Shown here piece by piece: positions 10,968 through 23,474 of a stretch of 64,000 nt of DNA; the first letter of the stretch is position 1, and every line of letters starts with the position of its first letter. The DNA comes from Cichorium intybus (taxonomy: Eukaryota; Streptophyta; Magnoliopsida; Asterales; Asteraceae), in contig CM042014.1 of the NCBI GenBank assembly GCA_023525715.1, positions 25,142,904 to 25,206,903 on the forward strand, in the 5' to 3' direction. A program made the translations under genes and the position numbers. The notes beneath the pieces are model-generated. The model was not told where the DNA came from and did no database searches. It saw only the letters and a list, made by a program, of their open reading frames with translations.

Positions 10968-13647
10968 TGTGACATCTGCCTAAAATGGATTCGGGTCAAC
11001 CCAACCCAATTGGAAATCTAATAAACCCTAATCGAGATTACTTGACGCTAATAGGATCAAAACTCATACACTACGTTATAAATTGATGTGATTAGCAATA
11101 TAGCATTGTATAATGTTATAACTATAATCAAATTAAATTATGATACCATATTATAATCAAATAAAAGTATAATTCTCTAATTAAATTAAAAGAATCAAAC
11201 TTGAATGCTATAATTAAACTTCAAATCAAAGTAGATTGTTATAATCAAATAATAACCTATTTCTTTATAAAACTCTATTTTTATAAACACTACATTAAAT
11301 TTTATAAAACTCTTAAGATGCTTGTGCTAGTGGAAAATTATGAAGACCACCAAAAGTCAAAGGATATTCCCATGGTCTCCCACTCACACCTCCCATCATC
11401 TTTCCTTTCCTTTTCCTCTCACCACATTATTCTCATCACCACTCAAACCCTCTCTATTCTTTCTCTCACTCTCAATCTCGAAATTTCTCCAAGAAAGCTT
11501 CATTTTCCAGCCAAGAACAATCCCTCATACTCAAATCTTCATCCCTCTTGAAGCATTCCTCAAGGTATGTTGTTAAAAGTTTCAAATTCATACATGAAAA
11601 AAATTAAATCCACCAAAATATCTAAAACTCATTTTATGTATAAACCTGATTTTTCTCAGAATCCCATTAATAAAATAAGAAGTTCTGGAAATTTTCAGAA
11701 ATTAACTCATTTTTATCGAATTATTATAATTATTGCACTAAAATAGGGCAATAATTCATATAAAATACTTTTTGTATTCAATAAATTCTGAGAAAATTAT
11801 GGGATGACCCATAAACTGAGAAAACATAATTTATGAAGTTTCATGCATTTATATTACAGTTTTATGGTTATTTTGTATTTTATTTTGTTGAAGATAAATA
11901 AATAGAAAAATATAGTTATGTATGTCAAAAACACGATTTTATATTTTTCGCACCTTAATAACATTATAAAGACCCCATGCAAAAATTTACAGATTTTTGT
12001 AAGAATGTTTTATTATTTTTCCAAATTTAATGATTGTTTAATGGGTTAAATTGTTAATAAATAGCTATACAAGTCCGAAAATTATAAACCCTTGTCACAA
12101 TATCATATATGACATATTAATCATAGATAAAAAGTTTAATGAATTTTCCTTAATAGTTTACTATTATTTATGATTTTATTGATTAGTTAATAATGAAAAG
12201 CATAATAAATACTTCCCATTGTCCAAAATATCCAAAATATTTACAGTAGGCTCAATATAATGTTAGAAAACTATGGTTAATTTTCCAGAAGTTTTGGGAA
12301 TAATTTATTATTTTTCCCGAAATTTGTTGTGGTTTAATTATTAAAATACTAAATAAATACTAAAGCAGTTAATAAAAATATGAAAATTTTACAGTAATTA
12401 CTATTTTATGAAATAAGGATTTTCTGATAATTTCAGAATGTTTCATTACTGTTTAGTATTTAAAACCATTTTCCTAAATATCTAAGCATGTAAAAATGCA
12501 TTTTTAATGATTATTTCATATAAATAATTGTTTATAATATATAAAATCTGTAAATACTTATAATTTGACTAGTTATTATTTTAATAAGAAATTATTAAAA
12601 TCTTGCCTAAATTGAAAATATAAATTAATTAAGCAAAGTAATTAATTCAATTTAAAATTCATTTAACATATGAATACATTAATATTCAAAACAAAATTTG
12701 GATTATTGTTAATTCATCTAATATAAGAATATATGTCTAATTATTTTTATTAATACTATATTTCCGTTTATCGATTCCTAAGCCAAAACTATTAATTATA
12801 TTAGGTTCTACGTCATTTTGACCCGAGCCGTCTTTCGTACGACACGCGTATTCCGTTTGGACTAATGTGAGTAATCTACCCCATATTTTATAATTTTCAA
12901 TACTTTTGGGGTGTATCATGTGGTTTTAATATGTTCCAACTTCATTTTATTATTATTTCACCATTTAGACATTGTTGGGACATTTATACTTGAATCATTA
13001 TTTGTATAATTATTGCTTGTTTACGCTACATGTACTTGTAGTGCATTATCATTTTTAGTCTAATCTCTATGACTATGCCCGTATTCTTGAGGTACGTTAT
13101 GGACAATAATAGCGCTATTGGGTTGACCACCCCGCCTTGGGACGCTAAGGTGATTGATTGCACGTGGTTGAGTGTGTATGATGATTAGATGCTCCATCCT
13201 ATATATATACATATATATGTATATATAGGGTGAGGACTTATTGTTGTTGTTATCATTTGTTAATCAATTTTTGATTTATAAACTGTTATCTCAATAACAC
13301 TTGCTTGCCAACTTCAAAAGAAAACAAATTTCAAATTATTCAAACTCACAATTTTCTTTAATAAAACTAGATTACTCACCAACTCTCGTAGTTGACCTGT
13401 TTTTACCCATGATGCAGATTTGAAGAATGAAGTTGATGAAAAGTAGGGTGTACCTTAGAAACCCACAAGACTATTTAAATTTGATGTAATAAATGTTGTT
13501 TGTATTTGAATTTGTATTTGTATGTTGTGGATCTTGTTTGCCTACTTAGTACTTAATTGAATCTAATCATATTATAACATAGTTGTCATGAGACTTTGAA
13601 CAATATATCACTCCTTGATCAATTCCGCCAAGGATCGGGGTGTGACA
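10968..13647 (+). repeat. 3' LTR of the truncated gypsy element
   Basis: Begins TGTGACATCT right after the purine tract and ends GGGGTGTGACA (2680 bp). No second copy is in the window. The interior is AT-rich without supported genes. Confidence 0.75.
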
Positions 13648-13693
13648 TAATCCTAGTACCTAGTTCACTTAAATCGATGCTCTGATACCAAAT
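13648..13693 (-). other. Leader and PBS stub of an opposite-strand gypsy element
   Basis: The minus strand reads TGGTATCAGAGC at 13690-13679, three bases inside the LTR that starts at 13694. A normal leader follows (TTTAAGTGAACTAGGT) before the sequence meets the LTR ending at 13647. Only 46 bp of that element's interior remain. Confidence 0.8.
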
Positions 13694-15930
13694 TGTGACA
13701 CCCCTCGCTAGGGATTAATAGTTAAAACATTATTTATCTTAAATGGTAACATTAGTTCAAAAGAAATCTCATCATTGCGGAAAAATAGGTCCCAAAACAT
13801 TTAAAAGAAGTTTAAAATGTATAGCGAGGTGGTATCATAATTCAAAGTACAAAACACGGTTCAAATGGCCACACATTTCGTGGTCTTCTAAAAGTCCTTG
13901 CCTCGTCACACGCTCCTAACATTAACCTGAGTACACATCAAAACAGTTAGGCAATTGAAATGCCTAGTGAGTTACCCGAGGCTATCTCACTATGAGTGGA
14001 AAGGATAACCTTAACACTCAAGATAACCTCCCAAAAAAAGATTCTTACACTCTTAAAATTTGTAATAAAACATAATAAGAATTTCTCAATATAAATGATT
14101 ATGTGATGCAAATGCGATGCAACTATCCCAAACCATGTCCAACTCATAAAAGTCCATCTCACCTCAATGGCACTCACCTAAGTTCACAAGTAAACGCACA
14201 AAGCATAATACTTGATCCCCGTATGAGTTAAACTAAGACTAGTGGCCAGCACACTAGCCTCATGAGGGATAGCAACTCCCTCATGCGGTTTCCTATTGGC
14301 GAAAACATTTCCCAAGACATCATTGAGGGTGGCTATCCAGCCCAAAGGCCCTCTACATGGGTATATCATCATAAGGTGGCTATCAAGCCTAAAACATCAT
14401 AAGTCATCTTTAGGAGTCTCACGGTCAATCCCTTCCTACATGCAATGCAATGCACAAAGGAATGCTCAAAACATCTTTCAAAACAACATCGTAGTTTTGT
14501 TTGAAAACATCTTGAAATGACTCTTTTAATGCCATGCACACATAGGATTTATGCAACAAGTAGCACATATATGAAGTATGCATGATAATAGAATAAAAGA
14601 CACACAAGAGTTAGAAGAGGGATGTGTACTCCCGGTAACTCACCTTCCTTGAACCTCAAAGAAGGATGGTACTTCCTTGCTTCCACTTCAATTACTCCTC
14701 TCCTACAAGAGATAATTCCAACATTACTAATAGTTCTAAGACTAGTTAAACTTCACTAAATAGGAGTAAAATCTTAGTTAAACATTGTCTAGAAGTGGGC
14801 TTAAGCTTTAGAACCCAAAGCCTAAACTACAAAGCTCTAACTCAAAAAGTGCCCAAAACTGGACAGAGGCCAACACGGGTTGTGGAAGGGGTTACACGGG
14901 TCATGTAACTCACTGTCCAGACAACATGGGTCGTGCTTCTACAGCACAGGTCGTGTTACGCTCAGTTGCAGCTCCGTTTTTGGTCATTTTCACCTCATTG
15001 GGGACATCAAAAGGACATTATTCTTACCTAAATTACACATCATTTGGTCCAATTAAATCATCCAATATCATCTCCATTGAATCAAATCCATGCTATAATC
15101 CCAACTCTACTTCATAAGCTTAGATCAAGGAATATCCAATTCCATTCAATTAATTGATCAATAATTAGGGGAATTCCCTCTTCCAATGATTTGAAATCAT
15201 TAGGAATTACCCAAACTCTTCATAGAACCTTATTGAAGGATAAAAGTTGATCAAATCGTCAAGGGTTTACCCATAGACGAGTTTTCCCTAAAATTAGGGT
15301 TCATAAGGATCAACAAGTGTCCTCAATGGCTCTCCAAGCATATAACAATCAATTTATTGAGGGATAATCAATAGAATTTGTGAGATACACTCTAGGGATC
15401 ATAGATTTCATCTCCCCCCCCCACTATGAACTCGAATTTTAACATGATTTACCCGAAATGGTGGGTTTTCAGCATGAATATTAGATCTTTTACCTTGAAT
15501 CCTCAAGGAGTTGATGCAAATCACTTAGATCTTGCTGGAAGAGAGTTTCCTCCTCTAGACTTCCCTTGAAATCGCCTCCCCCTCCCTTCTTCTCCTTCAA
15601 AATCGTGACTTCTAAGAGAAATGGGGTTTTCCCCAACTTAAACTTCAAGTTCTCACTTATTGCAAAACTAGTCCCTCCAGCACATAGATTGTTTCATATT
15701 TGCACTAAAGGTCCTTCCCAACCACCTTCTAAAGTTCTAGTTTGCAAATCAAGTCCTCCTTCTAGGACTTCTTATGATAAATTCCATTTTTACCCTTATT
15801 TAGTTACTCTAGACTAAGTACTTCTTCAAAATGAAAATTTTAATTTAATTTGTTATGTTTTAATTATTATGATTATTAAATTTATTATTTTTATTTATTA
15901 AACTTTTTACCCTAAGTTAAGGATGTTACA
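13694..15930 (-). repeat. 5' LTR of an opposite-strand gypsy element
   Basis: On the minus strand it starts TGTAACATCC (15930) and ends GGGGTGTCACA (13694), 2237 bp, followed by a PBS, so it is a 5' LTR. ORFs inside it have no family. Paired GC-rich boxes lie at 14873-14957. Confidence 0.75.
14873..14957 (-). repeat. Paired GC-rich boxes in an LTR
   Basis: ACACGGGT at 14873 and 14894 (21 bp apart), then GGTCGTG-type boxes anchored at 14931 and 14951 (20 bp apart). They are two pairs with non-matching spacers. Confidence 0.7.
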
Positions 15931-17659
15931 TGTATTGTAGGCATTATATACTTCCTAGTGGTGTGTCTGTATAATGTGGTAGGATACAAATTTCAGGAGT
16001 GAGGACATTGCTACACGTAATCAACCCACGTAAACTTGTATTACGACATTGAGTCATTAAACCGACAATACTTGTTATTGTCGGTTATAAGGATTTATGT
16101 TGAACAATATAAATAGTTTAATGGCAAATAAAGCACGAAATAAAAAGAAAAGTAACCAAATGTAAAAAAACAAATAGTTGGTTACCCTTATAAGTCATTT
16201 TTCATACCCTCAAAAGCCATGTAGATGCCATCTATTTGCCATGTAGATGCCAATTAGGCTGTAACCTGTTATTTCCGGTCATAAAGATGTATTATGAACA
16301 AAATAAATAATTTAATGGCAAATAAAGCAAGAAAAAAAAGAAAGTGACCAAACATGAACAAAACAAATAGTTGGTTACCCTGATAAGTCATTTTCCCGAT
16401 TTTTATTGGTCTGTAGCTATTTCCAGACAGTAATTTTCAAGGTGGCTTTTAAACATTGGCTTTCTATTATAAAAAACCCAAGATTTATCTACTTCATGTA
16501 AGTATAATAAACCACTCAATATACACGAGAAGAACAGTCTCCTCTAATCGCCGCCGACACCGTTGCTGCAGCCATAACCGCCGCCAGCACATCATTGCCG
16601 CCGGCGACCTACAGTCGGCCACCTCTTTGAAAAGAGATAGATATATAGATAGAGAGAGAGATCGAGAGAGACGACGGCGGGAAGCATTAGGTTGTGTTTA
16701 AGCCATCGCTGCCCTATTATCGCCATCGTCGGCCATGGGTTTGAAAGAGAGACGACGACATCAACAAATAAACCTAATTTAATGTGTATATATGTTTTGA
16801 AAGGAGAGGGATTCTAAGTAAAGCCCATATTTTTACTAAAGCCCATTTGTTTATTTATTTTATTGTTTGATAGAAATTTATATAACAATCAATAATTTTA
16901 TATTTATAATGCATCTATTTATAGTCAATATAAACATGTATAGTTTCTAACGATACATACGTCGTTATCACATCACATATAAATCTATTAATTAGTGTAT
17001 CAATACTTAGTATAAAATTTTAATAACGTTAACTATAGATCATAAGCTTTTTTTTATTTTATTTGCAGGAAAAAGTAACGAATATTTCAGAATCAAATGA
17101 ATTTTCTAATGATTATTAATTGGAAAAAGATTTAAAATAAGATATTTAAATAATAAAATAAAATTAAAAGTCAATGTAATAATTAATAGAAAAATATTAA
17201 TTGGAAAAAGACTTAACAATAATTACTCAATAATAATGTAATAATTTAAAGTTAGTATAATGATTATTAATTAATAAAGTAATTAATAGCCTACGTTAGA
17301 GTAAAGTTAGTAGGGTGGAATGTGTATATCAACACCCTATAAAAAATTGGAATGACTCGTAACAAAGAGTTACACTTATAGCACAAAGGGCTCAGCTATA
17401 TACCGATCGCACATCATATTGATCTGTTCCTATTTAGTATCAGATATTTATTATTTTCTAGATCACTTATCTATGGATATAGATTAATTTTACTTTTTGA
17501 TAATTTTTTAAAATTTATATTAATTGAAAATAAAAATATTAGATTAAATAAATATACAGAAAAGTCACATTAATTTAAAAAAATAAAATTTATATATCAG
17601 ACATAAAAATAGAAACAACGAAATAAAAATAAAAATCACATTTTTGTTATATTTTTTAC
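15931..17659. other. Intergenic AT-rich DNA with an imperfect direct duplication
   Basis: About 16079-16200 and 16268-16392 are diverged copies (shared TTTAATGGCAAATAAAGCA and CAAATAGTTGGTTACCC). A GC-richer patch at 16530-16740 with CCGCCG runs could be an old 5' UTR or exon. From 16800 the sequence is AT-rich and I see no gene. Confidence 0.5.
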
Positions 17660-18290
17660 GGCTAAAAACGTCTCTAGGTCCATCCAATTCTTTGGACCCG
17701 TTTGTGTCGTCTTTGTTCATTTGCTTCTTTTTTAGAAGTTTTCATTTGTTTGTCAGGATGTGTTTTAGGGACCGATATGGGTTGAGATCCGATCCAAATT
17801 GAGTCGTTTGTTGGATTTGAGAAGGTTGAAATGTAGGTTGTTGGAAGAAGTCTATTGAAAGGATTGATGGAAACGGTTTGGATATTGAAAGGTTGAAATG
17901 TAGGTTGTTAAAATTGATGTGTTGCGTCTAGCGTGAATGGACCTTCTTGGGTTGGTGTTTGCACAATTGTTTGAGAATAATAAAAATAGATGTGAACTAG
18001 ATAGATATATAGATAAGATAAAGAGAGATTATAATGAAGAAATAATGTATAGATTTGTAGTTTATTTATAGCTAAATTGAAAAATATTTTTGAAAAACTA
18101 AACATTTTTTTTAAATTTCGGACCGTTCTCACGTGATGAATCGTGGCTGGGGTGCAGGTTGTGGTGGATTTGCCACGTAACCAACATGCCATGCATGTCT
18201 CTTGTATACCAATTAGCCTGAGAATACCAAACAAATGACGAAAGTTTAACCTAAGAGGCATATCTTACGCCATATTTTGGAGCCAAATAA
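17660..18290 (-). other. Possible DNA-transposon or gene remnant
   Basis: On the minus strand a TATAAATA motif near 18065 is followed by a leader and a broken frame rich in Pro, Thr, Asn and Gln, then a Lys/Arg-rich run near 17740-17690. This resembles the first ORF of plant Harbinger-type transposons, but I cannot place a family motif. Treat as unassigned. Confidence 0.2.
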
Positions 18291-18847
18291 CTAGAGCTAC
18301 CAATGGCTGCGGACGTGCTTAACCCACACTTGAAAGCTAACATAGCTTAGTAATATTCACTACAAATAATGCTTGATTTAAACAAATTTAATATAGTTTC
18401 ACTCGAATAAGCTCGAATATTTAGTTAGTGTTGGATTTTTGTAGTTATTCAATACAAAACAAAGGATGTAATGAAAGCAAATTTAAACAAACACATCAAG
18501 ATCAACAAAGATTCGTGTTCATCGAATTCAAGCAACAAATCTAATCTACAAGTAATGTTTGTGAATCGAGTACCTTTCTTAGGTGTACTTGAGATGTTTT
18601 TTGATGATCTTGAGGATCCGAAGTAGAATCTATCTGTTTTTTCACACCCCAAAGTAAGCAATATGTAAAATAGCTTAGAATTTGCTTCTCTAATTGTCGC
18701 CAATGTCAACCACAATAAGAGGTTCAATACATTGTTCTTTGTGCACCAAGTAAATTCGAAAGCCTTAGCTAGGGTTTACCAAACCCACAGTGAAAATGAG
18801 CAAGAGATGTACTTTTTATCACTCTCTCTATCTGTCTCACTTACACA

Positions 18848-18930
<83 letters not shown>

Positions 18931-19025
18931 GGGGTGTGTGTATACATAAAAGTTCAATAAGGGACAAATTTAAACCATAGTACCGAATGACTAATGTCAT
19001 CTATACGATTATTCAATTTACGGTG
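18291..19025. repeat. Intergenic DNA with an (AC)n(TC)n compound microsatellite
   Basis: The simple repeat runs from about 18843 to 18926 (CA repeats passing into CT repeats). The preceding TGTTGGATTT at 18429 looks like a Copia LTR start, but no partner end was found. Nothing else is supported. Confidence 0.8.
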
Positions 19026-19622
19026 GACATGCATGTACCAGATTATAAAAAAACCCACTTTGTTTTTTTCGTTTTTTATTTTATTTTTTGGCTTGTCTTT
19101 TAACGAAAAAAATAAATATATAGAAAACTCATAACTTTTTATTTTCTACAAATAGACATACATATTGATGTACAAAAAATAATTTACTTTTGAAATTTCA
19201 GCTAATTAAGATTCACATGACAATCGCATGTAAACCTGAACTATGGTTTATTCACCATTACCATTCACAATAATATATGATATTGACATGTGAATTTGAG
19301 TAAATTCTTGTGTGAATGTAAGTAAAATCTCTTGTGAATTCTACTAAATTCGTTATAAATGGTTAATATATTGAAGTAGTAAAAAAATTAATTAAATTAT
19401 TTATATTCATATCTCTGCAGTTCTGATTTACATTATCAATTTACACAAGTTATAATCATAAAAAATATTTTTTGTATATCAATACGAATATTTATTTGTA
19501 GACGACAAAAAGTTATAATTTTGACATATTCGTTTTCTTTTTGAAAAAAAATAATATCGAAAAATTCAAAAACAAAAAAAGAATGAAACGAGTTTTTGTT
19601 ATAATGCTCTACATGCGTGTCG
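19026..19622. mobile_element. Foldback MITE-like element
   Basis: About 160 bp at each end are inverted copies: GACATGCATGTA at the left matches the complement of TACATGCGTGTC at the right. Further in, CTACAAATAGACATACATAT pairs with the complement of the stretch near 19484-19505. It has no coding capacity, consistent with a non-autonomous DNA transposon. Target-site duplication is unclear. Confidence 0.65.
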
Positions 19623-20726
19623 AACTAACAAATGTATACCTATTTTTTGACTGTCGATAATTTTTTATTCCAATATCAAAATGTGACAAATATATATATT
19701 CGCCATGTTTTTTTTTTTAAAGTAGGTAACAACTTTTTTTGAATCCATTAAAAATGACAAATTCTCCATTGCTTTCATGGTCCTATCCACCTTTGCCATG
19801 TTACTTTAATATAATATCTGAACAAAAAAAATCATTTGAATTCTATGCTTACCATTGATAAATTTCTTTCCCTAAAATAAAATTCGCATCATTGAGCTAT
19901 TAATCATGTTCGGAATTTTTTTGGGGGAAGTATTTTTTGTTTTTGGTTATTATGTCACAAATTCGTTCCGTTTTGGTCTTAGTATTTGGTCTTTGTAGTA
20001 CATAATATAACTAGTCATATGTTCGATTCTTTTTAAAATAATCATTTTGCTTCCTACTATAGTTGGAAAAAATGTACCATTTTTAATTTATGCAAAATTC
20101 CGTCTATATTCTTAAAAATCTTTCTAATTACGTCTATATCCTTATGAAATTACAAATTGTTTATATATCCTTAAAACCCCTAAAAACTCTCGTATATATC
20201 AAAAACATTAATTTACTTATTAATAATCTTTTCAGAAATTAAAAAAAACTAATTTTAAATTAGATTAGACCTAAATTACTAAAATATCCCTATATCATGT
20301 ATCCATATACGAATCCCCAATCTTCCAAAATTGATTCCTGTTTCCGAAAGGGAAGTGATCACGACAAGGAGGAAGTAATCAGGATTATTTGCAGGATTCC
20401 ATCTTCAACATTGCAACCGATCACAAACCAATAATCCTCCTTTAAGATTCCAACTAATCACGATTATTTGTAGCATCCGTCTTCCAAAATCGACTCCTTC
20501 CAAAATCACGGTAAGAACTAATCATAGTAAGAAATCATCACGACATTCTTCCAAAATCGATTCCTCTGTTGTGTATCACAATACAGTAGCATTCACGATT
20601 ACATCAAAAAAGTTCATGTATATGGTTAAAGTAATTAGACGGAAAAAGGAAAAGTGATAACAGATAATCGAAGCAGTCAATGAGGAAAACCACACAATTG
20701 TTTTCAAGTTAATCGAGGGAGAACTA
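19623..20726. other. AT-rich intergenic DNA holding an inverted copy of 36840-37145
   Basis: 20085-20360 matches the reverse complement of about 37145-36840, including AAGGGAAGTGATCACGACAA and TACTAAAATATCCCTATATC. 20360-20580 has repeated TTCCAAAATCGATTCCT-like segments. No gene is seen. Confidence 0.7.
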
Positions 20727-20873
20727 TCTATATATCTTATAAAAGAAGCATATTTCCAAGCACCACATTGATTTGAAACCTTCATGTCTTTTCATTTTTC
20801 CAATGATTTTTTTATAATGCTTACTAATTCATTTATCATAAACTATGTGGTACAAAATAAATAATTTATCTTT

Positions 20874-20926
20874 GTCCCACATTGCTCAACACATATATAT
20901 TTCATTTCCTCTTTTGCTTATATAAT
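20874..20926 (+). promoter_or_regulatory. snRNA-type promoter module (USE + TATA)
   Basis: GTCCCACATTG at 20874-20884, then 34 bp, then TATATAAT at 20919. The plant USE consensus is RTCCCACATCG, and Pol II snRNA genes place TATA about 33-34 bp downstream. One mismatch in the USE. No snRNA sequence is recognised downstream. Confidence 0.4.
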
Positions 20927-21983
20927 ATCATTCATTTGCATCCATGATCCATCAATATTGATCATAATATGACTTATGATTTCTCAAAGTGTTAAATGAT
21001 TTTACTATTATGGTCATTTTATCAAAATTTCTCAAAGTGTTAAATCATTTTACTATTTGGTTTTGGATTTCAAAACTATTAGATCTCAAAAATGAAGATG
21101 AATATTACTAAAAACTTTTAAATTTTATTACGTTATAAGTTTAAAGTACGTCGTAGTAAATATGTGACAAATGTGTTTACTTTTTTAGGTTCATCACGAT
21201 ATATGTACATAAGAAATTTCAGTAGCGAACGTTTCATCATTTATCAAACAACTTAAATTGAACCATTATGTGTGTGTATTATAAAAAAAGTCATGAAAAC
21301 AATGTTTCAAGATAAATTATTTATCTTTTACCACATTAATTTGATTTTTTTTAATTATATCACATTGTTTCACACATCGGTTCTCTTATCATTCTATCTT
21401 GATCATAACATGATTTTCAAAGTATATTGTTGATTAGTGATCAATTTATCGTAAAAACCTATTTTCGGCTCAAAGTTTCAAAGAACTCTATTATTTTGTT
21501 TTAGCTTTCAAAAGTATTGAAACTAAGAATATGAATATTAAAATGAGTTAAAAAACTATTAAAACCCGATTTGGTTGCAAGTTCATGGTATGTCGTGTAT
21601 CATATTTCAATGTTATGATGACAACGTTGCAAACATTTTTTCAATTTAATAAGGTTTATATACAAAAAAAATTTGAATCGTAAATGTTCGAATATTTTCA
21701 AAGTTTAAACATATATATCTACGAATATCTATCTAAATCTTATAATAGAAGTATTTTATTAAACATGATTTAATATGCATTGTTATCATGTATTACATTA
21801 GTTTGAATCTTTGTGGAAAAAATAAAATAAAAAGGGCGCTGATATGTACCCATCCAAATTTTATGAAATCGAACCTAAAATTGGAACCAATGGTCTATAA
21901 AATGTTGCACCCAATGCTTAAGATGGTTACAATCAAATACACAAAAGAACAAAGATATGAGAGAAATGGTTTTAGACTCTTTA

Positions 21984-22033
21984 CTTATAAAGCTTGCTTT
22001 TCCTTAAAATTTGTTTCCTAAGCAATGTGGGAT
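21984..22033 (-). promoter_or_regulatory. snRNA-type promoter module (USE + TATA), minus strand
   Basis: ATCCCACATTG at 22033-22023, then 33 bp, then TATAAG at 21989-21984. It is similar to its neighbour at 22106-22056, so the two may be a tandem duplication. Confidence 0.4.
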
Positions 22034-22055
22034 GAGATGTGTATTAATCTATTTA

Positions 22056-22106
22056 CTTATAGATGTTTGATTTCCATACAATTGTGTTTCTTAAGCGATG
22101 TGGGAT
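22056..22106 (-). promoter_or_regulatory. snRNA-type promoter module (USE + TATA), minus strand
   Basis: ATCCCACATCG at 22106-22096 matches the full USE consensus. A 34 bp spacer leads to TATAAG at 22061-22056, the Pol II snRNA spacing. A transcript would start near 22030 and run left. Confidence 0.45.
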
Positions 22107-22141
22107 GAGAAAATAATATAAAAACTATGAAGGATAATTTG

Positions 22142-22189
22142 ATCCCACATCGTCATGATAAACCAACTTAAGAAACTTTTTATTATATG
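22142..22189 (+). promoter_or_regulatory. snRNA-type promoter module (USE + TATA)
   Basis: ATCCCACATCG at 22142-22152 matches the full USE consensus. TATATG lies 31 bp downstream at 22184. It points away from the two minus-strand modules, giving a divergent arrangement. No known RNA is recognised downstream. Confidence 0.4.
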
Positions 22190-23257
22190 AATAGAAGTCT
22201 CCCTCAGAGTTAAAACAATTACATAAATCATTAGTCATTTTGTATTGCCAAAAACGTTTCCAAATAGTAAACTTCAATGGAATGTATAACTTAAAGTTCT
22301 ATTATTTTTATTTTAATGATGTTGAGTTTTACATATATTATGGATGATGATGTTTTATCCCCTACACTACTAACTTTGAGATTTGTGTATTAAATTAAAA
22401 GTGATTGAAAATGAGCGGGAAACACTTACATATAAAAGTAATACATTTACATATATTATGTGATTATACAAATTAAATTGAATTGAAAAGAAATAATACA
22501 CATGATGGTGGGTGAATGAGATTGGTAGCAGATAAGAAGGAAACAAAAGCCAATAAGCTTTGTGTTTTCATCGCATATCAATAGGTTCATGGAAAACAAG
22601 TCATATATTGCATTATAAATGATGGTTTAGTTGATACAAAAGAAAACGCCGCTTAAGGATTTACTAAATCGGGTTTTGACATTTGTTAAAAAACCTAGGC
22701 TTTTTAGGCTAATTTTTTTACGGTTAAACTAGGCCGGTTGAAACGGGCTTCCATATGAACCGTCCGGTTTTTGCTGGTTCATACAAACGGTTTTTGAGCA
22801 ATAAAAACGTTATAACCCGACCGCTTCCCTGTTTAAGTAGTTCAACTGGCCGGTCAATCCAATTTTAAAACAATGAATAAGTCCAATAAGTAGATTTAAT
22901 TAAAAGTCATCATTTGTTATTTTAGGTTTGTATTACTTTAAATAATTTGTATTTCTATCATATGTAAAGTATATTTTTTAATCGTTTGTAATTTTTAGAG
23001 TCGTTTTTTGTTGAAAGTATATTTTTTAATCATTTGTAATTATATTATTTTTAATTTTATTTGATTGTGTTCATTCATCATACATGTTACGACTTTTTTA
23101 TCTTTCAAAAGTTTGATACATGTATCTATCATCGAATAATTGAAAATAATGAGGATATTTATATAATCTTTTTAAAAATAGTATAATAATAAGATGTATT
23201 TGTCTATACTATAAATACATAATTTTCTTCCTGCGCAACGCGCAGGCATTCGCCTAG

Positions 23258-23474
23258 TTGAAGATATACAAGAGCGTTACAATCATATTCCATGTTGAAC
23301 AAAAGGTTGATGGACAAGTGGCTACTTGGACCATTGGAGTTTGAGAAGCGTGACACAAGTGTACCATATCCAACTACTTTTATGAACTTCCTTTGCAATG
23401 TCATCAAGAACATGGATAACCATGCTAGCAGTAAGAAGCTCTGCAACTTCTAATAATTAATAAAAAAGGGAAGT
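23258..23474 (+). other. Short coding-like fragment between a Helitron end and a gypsy LTR
   Basis: The plus strand reads an open stretch with TSVPYPTTFMNFLCNVIKNM and ends TAATAA near 23448. The family is not recognised. It may be an exon fragment of a host gene cut off by the two elements. Confidence 0.3.

Larger units (their letters stand above)
20727..23257 (+). mobile_element. Non-autonomous Helitron (or two nested ones)
   Basis: The 3' end is textbook: hairpin CCTGCGC-AAC-GCGCAGG at 23230-23246, a 7-nt gap, then CTAG at 23254-23257 followed by host T. Two 5' candidates, each after a host A, lie at 20727 (TCTATATATCTTATAAAAG) and 21728 (TCTATCTAAATCTTATAAT). This suggests one Helitron in another, or an internal duplication. 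No Rep/helicase coding is seen. Four USE/TATA modules are inside. The 3' end is far firmer than the 5' end. Confidence 0.65.

Noticed and set aside
14184..14607. ORFs at 14184-14607 on both strands
   Set aside because: Inside the minus-strand LTR 13694-15930; no conserved domain.
18732..19000. ORFs over the (AC)n(TC)n microsatellite
   Set aside because: Low-complexity translation on both strands; a product of the simple repeat.
22680..22870. GC-richer patch with repeated CGGTT/AACCG motifs as a gene
   Set aside because: No open frame or splice pattern; looks like old transposon end sequence in the Helitron.
23212..23257. Tiny complete Helitron from TCTATACTATAAATAC to CTAG
   Set aside because: The base before TC is G rather than A and 46 bp is too short; more likely chance resemblance near a real 3' end.
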